Shown here: positions 37,975 to 50,061 of the stretch, one piece after another | Layout of the letters: the number at the start of each line of letters is the position of its first letter | How positions within the stretch are numbered: the stretch's first letter is position 1 | DNA from: Aphelocoma coerulescens | Taxonomy: Eukaryota; Chordata; Aves; Passeriformes; Corvidae | Assembly (NCBI RefSeq): GCF_041296385.1 | Contig: NW_027184085.1 | Span: 52,357,109-52,421,108 of the forward strand | Length of the DNA: 64,000 nt | Direction of reading: 5' to 3' | The notes under the pieces: generated by a model | The model's input: only the letters and a program-made list of their open reading frames with translations | Database searches by the model: none | Told to the model about the DNA's origin: nothing | Program-made: the position numbers and the translations under genes

Positions 37975-40900
37975 GACCTTCAGGTAATAGTGGTCAAAGG
38001 TCAGGAAATGGTTCAATATGCATTGTTTCTCCTCAAAGGAGACAACCCTTAAGACAGGAAAAATAGCAATAACTTAAAAATACACTTATGTCTGTAAAGG
38101 TTTGAAATCTGCAGTAAATCTAAGCTTTCTTAATGTCTAAGTTTCTAAACTTCCCAGAGATAATGTGAAAATCATATGGAAGTGGGCAAAACTTGAGTAA
38201 AAATATTCCAAGGCTCTTTCTCTATACTACGCGTATTACGATGTAAAAACAACATCTATTTAGAACTTATATTGAACTCTGAAACTTTATTCCTCAAAAT
38301 TTTTTATCATAATTAAAAACCTTCATCAGTAGTTACATAGGTGAACAAAATGTTCTTGTATAACACAGTCAACTCCCATTTTAAGGTTTTCCCATGAAGA
38401 AAACCTTCATTTATTTGTGGAAAAAAAAAAAATAGATCACAAGCATGAAAAACTGATAGTCTTTGATAAATCAGTTTTTCAGGGGCTTATTATAGTCCTA
38501 GGTACTTTCTGAAAATAGATTAATGAGAGAAATAGCAGCTGATTTCATTTGGACAATGTAATACATATGTGTGATTGTCTGAGGAATATAGTGGGATGTG
38601 AGTGGCATTTTAAAAGTTCACATGTATTATGTAGAAGATTTACAAACATAATGCACTTATTTGGGTTTTTTTTTTACCCAAGGCTGTCAGGAAGCTCTTT
38701 GTTTTGAACTTTTCTCTATATATACTTCTTATCTTCCCAGGTCATTTTCAGTGCTCTACAAAAATAAACTTACTAAATAATTTTAAATACACAAATATCA
38801 TAAACTGTAAGAAAAAAACCACGAAAACAACACTGTCTTGAATCTACTGTATAGTAACATCAGTATTACAGTAGATAACATGAAGAAGCACCAAAGCAAA
38901 CATGAAAACTGACCCATTTGTTGCTGACTCCTGCTATGAGATTACTACTTTGTACATAATTTTTGATTCTGTATCTTGTCCTAATGTCCTTACATAATGT
39001 TTACCACTACTTAACAATTTTCTTGTTCATCCTCTGACATGGCTTTGTTGAGTGACTCTAATTTAGCTCAAAGCATTTAATTTTGGTCCAATGAGTGCTC
39101 GATACAGTCAGGTGAAAGGACAAAGAGGTGACCAACAAAATAATTGAAACAAGAATGGTAATTTTCAGCAGTTGAGAGCTATGACCTCTGAATCCAAGCC
39201 CTACTCAGTAAGAGCTTGCTTTGAAACAGAATAATATGTAGACATGTCACATTTACTTAATGTTCTCAATACACCTTTCAAAAGTAAGTTCCTTTTGTTT
39301 CCACAAAAATAAACAATCATGATAACTTTTTAGGACTGGTTGTCACAAAGACTCCATTCTGCAAAAATGAAGTTTAGAATTTAATTGATATTACTGCCTT
39401 TCAGGGATTGTAAGATTAGAATTTTAGCCACAGTGAAGTTAACCTTTTCATAAAATTCTGATTTAACACTGCAGTGAAAACTGCATGATTAACAAGATCA
39501 TAAACCTTCAATGTCTAAGAATTTTTCTGCAGCCTATGGCTTTGTCAGCATTCCAACCAACAGTCTACTTCTTCTACATCAAGATTTATGTGACTGAGAG
39601 AAGATTCATAAGATAGTGCAAAATGCTGCACAAAGCCCACTCCTTTTTTGTTCTGAAATATTTTTTTGTCTGCAGTTAAACAAACTTGTTGTTAAAAACA
39701 AACAAGCAAAGAAACAAAAAAACCACCCAAAACATGAATTCAGAATCTTAAACATAGACCATAGAATTTTGTTAAGTTCTTAGAGCAAAAAATTGCTATT
39801 ACACTCAAAAAATAAAATTCATGGTTGTAACAAACTTTAATTTTGCATTACAGGTTTTGGGTTTTTTTTGGATAAACTTCCTTCTAAAGTCCATGTAAAA
39901 ATATTATACAGAGCATTCCAAGCAGGTATATGTAACTTTCTACATACTAGTACATATTTTGTATGTGTGAATATTTTATCTAACATTAGTAATTGGAAGC
40001 TGTTTAGAAAAATCTTACAGGGCATCAAATGCAATATATGGTATAAGTTCCTTAGCATTGGACATTTAAAAGATAGAAAATGAGATGCATGAATAATCGG
40101 AGTTTCCTAGTGCTAGCTCCAGAATTTTATTTTCAATTATTAAATAAGATGTAAAACTAATCTGGTTCATTTTCTCATTAGAGAAATGAGATAATGTTCA
40201 AAATCAACATAATCAGGCTCAACCTTGTTAGAACAGTTTTTAGGTACTATACATCTCTATCTTATTAATGCTAATCTGGTACCTGGAAGTGGAAGAGTTT
40301 ACAAAAATTTAAAATGTCACCATGACATTATATCTATCCCACTGCTTGGTGATGGTGTTGCTTTGAGCCTAATTTGAATCTGGAAAACATCATTATAAAA
40401 AGTTTCCCAATAATATCCCAGACTTGATGCCTCACATGCAAGGTACTGAAAACCACAAAAGTTATAATAGTGCGTTAGAAATTCACATTTAACCGATAGA
40501 CTTTTTGCAAATAATATTTCCATGAAGGCCAGCTGAATCACCAAAGCACAATCACTGTAATTCTGAGATGTCTGCTTGACTCAGCAGTTTTATTACACAG
40601 ATCAATTTTGCATTACCTCCTTCTGGCTGTGAGTGCCTGCAAGTGCTCATAGAGGGAGGTCATAAAACATTTATAGGTGTAGGAATGTAAAGTACAGCAA
40701 AGAGTGAATCCTCGATCTGTGGACAGACATTTGAAAGAGGTTTTTCTCAGAAGTCTGTGGTAATTTGCCCCATTCCACACCCTAAAAAATTTTCATTTAA
40801 ATTTCCTTTACAGGGTTTATCTTTGATTAGTATTTGGGATTCTAAAATGTAACTGTAAATGATACACACACTGAAAATCATATGCAATGATTTTCTTATT

Positions 40901-41896
40901 ATTAATATCCCATGTACCAAAAACAGTGGAAAAATAAACGTTTCAGTTCTTCTTCAAGTGACAAAGCCACAAAGCCAACAGACAGTTTAAGAAAAAAAAA
41001 TAGAAAGATTGGACTGAAAAAATAGTATACAGTAGAACTCTGCAACACAAGGGCTAGTGTATTTCAGATTAAATAGGAACAGAAAAATGGTTTATTTAGT
41101 TTTATTTCACACTAAAAAGATCAGATTGAGTGGTAAAAATGTCCAACTCCTCTCTCAATATTTTGTCATCAAAGTAAGAAAATTTCTTCAGTTAAACATG
41201 CCACAGTCATTGATCTCCTAATTAAGAAGTCCATTTGAGGCCTTTGACCTCACAGCAGAAACACTCAATCCTGTCTGAAAGTCTACAGTATAAAAATAGA
41301 ACAAAGATTTCAAGTCGAGAAAGAAACAGTTATTCAGTAATGAGAAACTTACAGAATTCTCAGACTCCTTGTGTAGGGACATCTTACATGAATTTTGGAA
41401 TGGTTTACTAATACAACAAAAGGGATAAACTCAGCTGAATAGAGAGGAGCATTCCTCCTACCAATCATTAATAATGGTTGTGACCTTTGTCACAATTCAG
41501 TGCTGAAACTATTCTATGAAAAAATGAGAACCAAGGAGAAAATAAACCATGAAATAGTTATAAAAATCCTGTGTTTAACCATAATGACCCATCAGGTTGC
41601 AGGTATTGTCCACAACACACAAGTCTGTTGGGAAGAAAGTATGAATTAAGAAAGGTAAAAAAGTCAATAGTGCTGACAAATTAAATCAGGAGAACATCAA
41701 ATGCAATATACATCTTTATTCATGACAGAAGACTGATACACATATACATGAGAAAACTGAGTAGTCTGTCCTACTGAAACCATGCTTTGACCTTCTCTCC
41801 CACAAATGTTAGAAAGCTAAGTTATTAATTCAAAAACTAGAAAAGTGCTAGTTTTGAATCTGATTATAACCAAATGACTAAGCAGCAGGCAGGTAT

Positions 41897-41951
41897 TCTA
41901 TGCATATATACATGTTTTTAGGCATATATACATATTTTTATACATATACAC
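41897..41951. repeat. Short tandem repeat, ~20-bp unit
   Basis: Units of the form gcatatatacat followed by a/g and a T-run occur about two and a half times with small changes. Confidence 0.7.
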
Positions 41952-41982
41952 AAGGAGATGTTTTTTAGAAGGCTTTGGTGTT

Positions 41983-42045
41983 ACAGAATCACATAGAAGT
42001 TGAACTTAGAAGGAACCTTTTGAGATTTTTTTGTTCAACTCATAC
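41983..42045 (-). mobile_element. CR1 LINE 3' end remnant
   Basis: The plus strand reads acagaatcacatagaagttg and then gaaggaacctt, the antisense CR1 terminal repeat and adjacent 3' untranslated region. Similarity fades after about 60 bases. Confidence 0.6.
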
Positions 42046-45000
42046 ATTTTTTCACACACCCAGTTGCAACTGAATTTCCTTCTTCATCAATACCTAAGCT
42101 GCTCCTTTCAATCCACCTCATGCAAAGCAAACAGTGCATTTCTATAACCAACTGAACAGAATCCAAGAGAAAAAGATCACTAATTTGCAGCTCAGTTACA
42201 GTGACATTTATTAAGCTCTGAAGGTCTCTTCTGAGTGTCAGTGAATGTCATATGCTGATTTTATAATATTTATTTCTTACATACTTTGTAGGTCAAAATG
42301 GCATTTACACGTCTTGCCCTTCTATGATACTGAAAACTGAGATTTCATATCTGAAACATCTAACTTTTTTTTTCCACAACTTATCAATAAAATACAGGAC
42401 CTTTAACCGGATCTTGAGTTTGGCCTTAGAAATTACAAATGAAACCTTGAATATCTATGCAGGGCAGGTATTGGAAATATATGCAAATGCGTAAATGTGG
42501 GAGACAGAACGTACAATTTCTCTCCTTTTCAATACCAAGGATTTTTGTTTCTTTCAGATTTGAAAGTCATTAAGTCTTATCTGCATAATGGAGATAAAAG
42601 CTACTTGACAGGGTGCTCAATAACAGATTCCATTCTTCGATCCCTGGTGATGCAAATAACAGTTACACACCTTTCCTCCTCCATCACCTCCAGACTTCTG
42701 CAATGAGTTACCATCTCCAGCTCAGCTCCTTACCTCTCTCATCCTAATCTGCTTCTCACTTTTGCTCTGTGCTACATTGTACTTACAGGCTTTCCTTGCC
42801 CTAACCTTTCATCTCAGTGCCTGTTCTTGTTGAGCTCTTTCCAAGGACTCATCAGTTATGTGCCTTTCTGGATTCTGTTGTCTCCTATGGCAGCAAAACA
42901 AACGTAACACCAAAAGCAAAAGCTTTCCTTTTAAGCCCCAAGATGTAATACTTACAGAACAACCCATTTGTCGCATCACAAAATTAAATGCTACATTCGA
43001 AAATTAAAATCTTCAAGAATCACATGAAAACTGTGGGGTTGATTGGTTGGTTGGTTGGCTGCTTGGTTGGTTGGTCGGTCTGAGAGAAACAAATAATCTA
43101 AATTAAATAGCCACAAAATTACACAAAACTTAAAAAGTTAAATCTGCAATTAGAGGTAATGTGGTTATCTGAACCTCCCATATATGACAGATCATAACTT
43201 TCTGTAAGAAGAGAGATGCACTCTACAAATGTCTATGAGCTGACTTTTAATACTTTTCAAAGTTAAAATATTATTTTTTTCTGGTTGTATAATGAGGTCA
43301 GAAAGGTAAGGGTGTGGAACTAATGCAATATTTTTGCAGAAAAATCTGGAGCAGATAAATGAGTGAAGTTTTCACACTTCTACATTCTGATCCTGAACAC
43401 CAGAGTCTACAGTAAAAAATGTATGTTCCTTTGGCATTAGTAATGGTACTGTCTGCAAGTGCTGATTTTTGTCCATCACAGCACATCATTCAGATTCTGT
43501 ACTCTTGTTCGTCTCTTAAAGCTATAGTTAATGTAAAGCACTCAAGATTATAATTACTTTCTACACCAACACCAAGGGATTGTTCCACATATAATTGCAT
43601 GCCCCACTTGCTCTTTGTTGAGAGGTATAGGCAGCGCTTTTTGATCCCTCCAGATTATTTCCACACTTTGACAAAAATTAGACAGTGGAAGCAGGGCAAT
43701 GCATGCTTACAACTAACGGAACATCATATTTCAGTGCTTTGAGATGAATCATGAAGTGCTTGTAACTCTGTGAATCAGGGTAGAATATCTCAGAAAAGCT
43801 GTACAAAGTCCAGAGGTGTGACAACTTTAGTTGCAGACAGTTTTGCTCCAAGGAAATAATGAATGATGACTTATAACACTATGTTTAGGATTTCTTTGGT
43901 CAAGGTAAGTCCTCTGCTAGTATTTCTTCATTACTGGTGCCAGATGTGATATTCTAACAAAGATTGAGTTGGAGTATTATATATTTGTAGCCTTTATATC
44001 ACGGAGTATCTTATGTGGGATTAAGGTAGAAAATGAATGCACAGGTCTAGGAATAGAAGCTAAATATTTAGATTTTGATTTCTGAGCTGAACTTTCTGAG
44101 AATCTTGGCAACTTCACAGGCATTGTCTGTTTATTGATCTTATTTACACAAGCAGATTAGCATTAACAAGTATTTCTCCAGCTGCACCAGTAAAATAATA
44201 CCACCACTGTAATTCACACATGGAAGATGTGTCATGTTACCATGGAATTTTGCATGCTAACACAGAAGTAACATTTCGCTCTGAATTGCAAGTGGATGCC
44301 CACAGTCTTTGGTAACAGTAGGTAAAGAAACGTAGAAATGATGAATGATGACTCACGACGCTACTGTTTCAATAATTGGAACAAGCTGATAGGAGGCATG
44401 TTTTGATATGGGAAGAGGATGGAGACACGGTGGAGGAACAGAAGTATCTTCCCACAGAGTTCAACCTCTTCTCTTTGCTAAACAGAGCTGAATTAACCCA
44501 GTCTTGCTCCCTGTAGAAACTACCCAAGAACATCAAGTCAAATATGATGTTTCCTGGGGAAAAGAAAAGACATTGGAGAAATGTTTTATAAACAGTAGCA
44601 ATGAATTGGTAAATAAGTTGAAACCTGGATGAGGTTTCATTTTCACTGCTTATATTGCATTTTAACTTGCTCCTAGTTACTGCAGCATGAAAATATAAAT
44701 ATTCCACAGGATTTTTATGAACACCATATTACGTTTTTCCTTTCCTTTGGCTTACTTGTGTTTTGCTTTTAATATTTCTGAAAAACACTTATCTGATATG
44801 AGTTTATCACCATTTTGCCATGTGGGATTCATGCTGATTATATAGCAGGGTTTCTGGTAGTTCTCTTCCTTTCATTTTTCAACCAAACTTCATTATAATA
44901 ATGCAATATCAAACACTTATTTTGCAGAAATCTAAAAGTACCACTAAATGGAAGAGCAATTTTTGCTTTTTTTAACTATCCACAAGTAAATGGGTTCTCT

Positions 45001-48000
45001 GTCTTCCATTTAGTCTGATATTTTCTTATTTTGTCTTGTGCTCTCTTTTTTGTGTGTTAATCTTTCCTTATGACTCATGTGTGCCTTTTTTGGATTCTCT
45101 GTCTGAGTCTTTGTCTTATTCAGTATTTTATGACATAAAATGTTAGCTTATAGAAGTAAATACCTTGAGATACCATAGAGACAACAACAATAAAAGTTAC
45201 TTTTTAAACAGATAATAAGAAAACTTCATACTCTAATTTGTGTTTCTTTTAAATGCATTCCCTGGAGGGTAAACAAGATAATTATAAATTCTTCTCTTGA
45301 AGGCCCTTTCACATCTTTCTATTTCCAATCTTTTTTATTTACTCTTCTGAACCAGGGAATACATGAAGCGAACAATAATATGTTCCGTGGACTTCTTTAA
45401 CATGCCTTGCCTATTTCTAAGCAAAATAAAATTATCCCTGGCATTTTATACATAGCTTATTTATATACACATGGTGTACTAATTTTCTTTCTGAGGCAAT
45501 GATACTGATAATGGGCGTATTCTCATATCTAAGTAATACAAATGTAAATAGCTAGCTGTTAGGGTAAAAGGATGGCCATATATCTTCCAAGTAATTCTGA
45601 CTCTGTAGCCTGTATCTACTATTTTCTTGTGCTTCAAGAAGGACAGGAGGAATTAGTTTCCCTAGTCTTTCACTGTAGTTTCATCCAGAAACACTACTGA
45701 ATTGACAATGGTTATACAATTCTTGAGTTATCTATTCTGTAGATGATGCACACTGCAGTACAGTCAACCAGCATAAAGGTATCAGTATAAGCTAGAAAAT
45801 AAATTAATTCTCTGAAGTTCAAGTTGTGCAGGCATGGAAACCTTAAATAAAAAAGGTGAGGGGAACAGAAATCTAATCCTTAATGATTATAACTAGTGAC
45901 TGCAACTGTGCTTTAGTGAAGAGAAAAGGTCAAAAGACTCTTTAGCATATAAAGAGATAAAACCCACTCAAGGTATAGCAATTATTTTCTCACTGAAGAC
46001 TTGTATATACTGTTCAGTATCCCTCATAAGCATGCCACCTTTTCATAGGTAATGGGTTTCATTCTGTCTTACTCACATTTCTAGCAGGTCTTATCAGCAG
46101 TCCAAGCAAAATAAAAATCCAATGCACATCTGACACTGCCTACCTGGGGTGATGTTACTTGAGATTCATTAAATACTATACTGGAGCAGATTTTCTCACC
46201 CTTTAAAAAGGTTATTTATGTCTGATGACAGCTTCTGCATCTTGTTCAGTAATGCACCAGAAAAGAAAACAAGCAAATTCCTTTCTTCTTTCCAACTTTG
46301 TTTCCAGGAACCTGAGGTCCAGTGATAATATCTCCTTAATATTAAGTAAATGAAGCATTTTACTAGATAAGCTGGAGAATGATACCTGGATACATGGTAA
46401 TTTTGTATGACTAGTCTGTACATACGTCTCTATGGAAGTGTTAGTCATTTTCTTGTTGTTTAAAGACTTCTGGTTTTACTTTGAAATTGCATTTTTTCTT
46501 CTTTTTTTCTTCTTTTTTTTTTTTTTTCCAGTTTTTGGTTGGGTTTTATATTTTTGATGACTTTGAAGGTTGACATATTTTAATCTGACTTGGAATTTAT
46601 GGTGTGTTAGCTTAGTTGTTAGTGTTTACAGTGAAAATGTTTTTTTTTAAACTCATGAGAAATTCTTTTCATTCATATGCTAGTGATGCCAAAGTGTTGC
46701 AACCTGTGTGTTTGTGCAAGGTGCCATTACTATTCAACCTCCCTCCCCAGCTAATACACTTCAGTTTTACTCCAAGTCAATCTGTGTGAGAAAAAGTTGC
46801 TTCATATTAAAAAAATCTGATACTTTTTTCTGTAAGAGTGCTAAATTTTGAGCAGGGGCTGGAAGTTGGCAACTCAGTTTTGGAAAATTACTTCTCTGTC
46901 AGAAAGGGAAAATTGAAAGTTCTGTACAAATTTGCTACTGCAAAGATACAAAACTGTCTTCCTCTTTTGGTACATGTGATACCTTCAGACACAGACTTAG
47001 AATAAGGAAAGCTGTCACTTTTACTCTCAGTGTATCTTATTAGACATAGGCAGATTGAAAGAAGAAGAATAGTTCAATTTGAATAAAAGTGAAGGAAGAA
47101 GGCTGTTCTGGAAAGACTAAAAAAATTACTAGGAACATAAGGACCCCAGGGAGAAAGGCTATCAGGAGGAATGGGCAACACCTGACACCAGTGGACAAAC
47201 AGGCCTGAGGAAAGGTTGATGGGGCTAGAAGGAAAAGAAGCAGGGAGGAAGAGATGTCACCAAGCTGTCTTGTATAAGTGTTGGTACCAGACTGACTCTG
47301 GCTGGTACCCCTTTCCTAGCATAATTCCTTACTGAAGCAATAAAAATGCAGAGGAACCAGACTGAAATAAGGTATATCAGTTCTTGCATCTATTTCCACT
47401 AAAAAGAAAGGGATTTAGGCAAAGGACCTTGTATCTAGGCTTCTGCAGTCTTACGATTACAGCAAATTACTACATCTGTACTGTTGAGATGGATTTGAGA
47501 CTAATTGGGAATAATAGAGAAACAAGTGCAAAATCCAATTTAAAACATCCCTCTTTCATCCACTCTATGCTACAAACTACCTGTTAAGCTTTGTTTTATT
47601 GGTGGCATCTCCTGATTTGTGCTATCTGGCATCTAACAGCCCTGCTAAGAGGTGACTGAAAGAAATGGCAAACAATGACTATGTATCTGTACGTTTGTTG
47701 ATAAAGGACTCAGCAAAGGGGAATGTATTTAAAAGATCGAGGGAGAGGTAGATAGTCTGTGCAGGATTAAGAAAAAGTTGTGTGATTACAGGCTGTCAGT
47801 ATGTATTCCAGTGAGAGACTGGGCTTTCTCCATGTCACTGACTTTAGCCTCAACTTGTCACTGCATTCAAATGTGAAAATGTTGTCAGCAGATTTAGTGT
47901 AGATTCACCTGGGCAGCAAGAGTGGAAGGGGAAGAAGAAATATTAAGCAAACTCATGTCATGTCTAGGTTTTTTGTTAACTCTCTCATTTACAACACTAA

Positions 48001-48020
48001 CTTTTACTTTCTCCATATTT
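42046..48020. other. No gene recognised; AT-rich DNA
   Basis: About 6 kb of AT-rich sequence. It contains a GGTT repeat at 43037-43080 and a T/C-rich run at about 46490-46530. A somewhat GC-richer piece near 47100-47340 ends with gcaataaaaatgc and might be an LTR remnant, but has no supporting ends. Confidence 0.4.
43037..43080. repeat. (GGTT)n microsatellite
   Basis: A repeat of TTGG/GGTT units with two interruptions (ggctgc, ggtcgg). Confidence 0.85.
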
Positions 48021-48552
48021 ATAGAATCACAGAATCATGAAAACACTAAGACAGAGAAGACCATTAAGTCCAACCACTAACCCAGCACCTTCATGGTCAC
48101 CATAACATCATGTGCCCAAGTGTCACACCCCACATTCCTTTTGAACACTTACAGGGATGTGATTTCACCACTTCCCTGAGCAATGCCAGACCACACTTTC
48201 AGTGCAGAAATAATTTCCAATATCTAAACTAGATCTTTCCTGGTGCAACTTGAGGGCAAGGTCTGTCTTTCCCTTGTTCTGTCTCCTTTCACATAGCTGT
48301 AAAGAGTGATGAGGTCTCCCCTGAGACTTCTTTTCTCCATGCCAAACAACACCATTTTCCCTAACTGGTCCTCATCAGACCTGTGCTCCAGACCTTTTAC
48401 CAGCTCTGCTGCCCCTGTCTGGACACACCCCAGCACCTCAATATTTCCTTGTAATGATGGGATAAGAACTGAACACAAGAATGTAACCTCACCAATACTG
48501 ACCACACTATTTCTGATACAGGCCAGGATACCATTGGCCTTCTTGGCCACCT
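48021..48552 (-). mobile_element. CR1 LINE fragment, 3' part
   Basis: The plus strand opens with atagaatcacagaatcatga, the antisense CR1 terminus, and continues through the 3' untranslated region into the C-terminal part of ORF2. On the minus strand 48224-48550 still reads AKKANGILACIRNSVVS and TELVKGLEHRS-like text typical of CR1 reverse transcriptase C-termini. It ends abruptly near 48552, within ORF2. Its frame is comparatively well preserved, which suggests a younger copy than the others. Confidence 0.92.
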
Positions 48553-49562
48553 GGTAACCAGCATATCTAAAGACAAGGCATGTGATTTTGTCTTCCTTAT
48601 GTTCTGCAAATATTTGATACCGTCATGTGGATATGGTATTTAAAAAAAAAAAAAACAAAACCAAAGACACTTCATTTCCTAAAGTCTTATCAAAAATATA
48701 AGCCACTATCCAGAAATAAAATATGTCCCTGAAAGCATATTTAAAGTGCAAAATGTAAAATCCTCCTTTTAGTCTTAATTGAACCCTTAGATTTCAGTAT
48801 TCTGTTTGAAATACAATCTTACCTTTGCCTATTTTATGTTTTACTTGCAATTTCTTTCCTTTAATTTCATTCCTTTCTTCCTTGCAGTGTCAAATATTTT
48901 CCCCAGCACATAAGCAGCAGTATGTGGTACTAGTGTATCAAGTACCAAAAACTTGATTGTATTAAAATTAATTGGGTACAAAATCTGGCATTTTTTCTTT
49001 AATCCTATCTTACCCAAATAAAAAAAAATAATTGTAATCAGTAGTCATATTGAAGAATCTGGAACTTCACGATCTATGGAGGTTTGCTTCAAAGTATCTT
49101 CTGTCATCTCATTGCTTTTTCCAAACTGGCAAGTCTTCACCTCTGTCTTTCATTTTTCTCCATTTATTAGCTTTCTAGATGATTTTTGTACTCTAGTTTA
49201 TGCATGATTTTCCTTAAAGAAGATGACCCAAACCCATCCTCAGAAGTTACAGTTACATTGCACAGCACCAGAAGTGCCTTATTGCCTTAGCTAAGGGCCA
49301 ACAGTTTGCAGCTCTGTAAACTTGAACCAGGCTGCTCTTGTCAAGCATATTTCAGTTTTTCCACGTATCTTTCTATGAAATAAAGACACAATTAATTATC
49401 TTCCCTAAGCCATTTAATAAATAAATAGGCAATCTTTAATTCTAGAGGCTGGACAAGTGTACCATATACTTTTACATTAAAAGTTAGACAGATGCCCTTT
49501 CCTGCTACAAGAGCTGGATGGTGTATCAGTCTATAATTTGTATAGCTTGAAAGAAAAGGCAG
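48553..49562. other. No gene recognised
   Basis: AT-rich single-copy DNA up to the insertion site of ERV copy B. Confidence 0.5.
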
Positions 49563-49568
49563 GGTTTG
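49563..49568. repeat. Target-site duplication of ERV copy B, left
   Basis: ggtttg directly precedes the left LTR and recurs at 51828-51833 directly after the right LTR. Confidence 0.93.
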
Positions 49569-49843
49569 TGTTACAGCGGGGATTACTGTAACTCGCATAT
49601 ATCAAACCAGGAGTCCCGTGGAAAAGAAATATATCTATGGACAGATTCTTGCTAGATGTTTCAGAGATGTTTATTTCCCCAGCCGCATGGCCGGGCTCTG
49701 CTGAGGGACTCTGCAGTCAGCACCCGAGCTGCTTTGCCCGCGCAGGGGAACACAAACCAACCTATGGGGAACGAGGCTGAGCAGGGGCAGGGAAACCCCG
49801 TGCCTCCCTCAGGGCTACCGGGGCGGGGGGAGGGACCCCAACA
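49569..49843 (-). repeat. 3' LTR of ERV copy B
   Basis: 275 bp, TGTTACAG to CCCCAACA on the plus strand. On the minus strand AATAAA lies at 49670-49675. The inverted CCAAT box seen in copy A (ccaatgggg) reads cctatgggg here. It appears identical to 51553-51827. Confidence 0.95.
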
Positions 49844-50061
49844 TCTCACCCGTTTTATTTTAATAAAAGGAGAATGAAGACAACTGGATAAACATAACAG
49901 GGACAGTTTCAAAACAAAACAAGCCACCCTCCTGAGCCTTTAAATGTCCAAACAGATTCTCTTGAACATATTAGGGCTGATAGAAGGGAGACAGAACTCT
50001 CTGAGCATGCTTTGTGGGGAAACTGAGGCAGGAGAGTGTTTAATTTCTTCCCTCCCCCTTT
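49844..50061 (-). other. 3' untranslated region of ERV copy B
   Basis: Between the stop codon of the fusion gene and the 3' LTR. It is closely similar to 17228-17444 of copy A. No clear uninterrupted polypurine tract is visible. The bases just before the LTR on the minus strand read AAAACGGGTGAGA, which may serve in that role. Its origin is unclear; it could be the 3' end of the parental retrovirus. Confidence 0.6.

Larger units (their letters stand above)
27163..41982. other. Long AT-rich stretch without recognised genes
   Basis: Nearly 15 kb with no transposon tail, RNA gene or exon that I can support. Notable small structures inside are the hairpin at 28808-28841, a (CA)n run near 34896-34911, an (AT)n(AC)n tract at 37931-37974, and 20-bp tandem units near 41897-41950. 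The many short open frames are what AT-rich random sequence gives. The lack of repeats over such a distance could mean constraint or simply chance. Confidence 0.4.

Noticed and set aside
47100..47345. Possible LTR remnant ending in gcaataaaaatgc
   Set aside because: No TG/CA ends, no target duplication and no clear similarity to the other LTRs.
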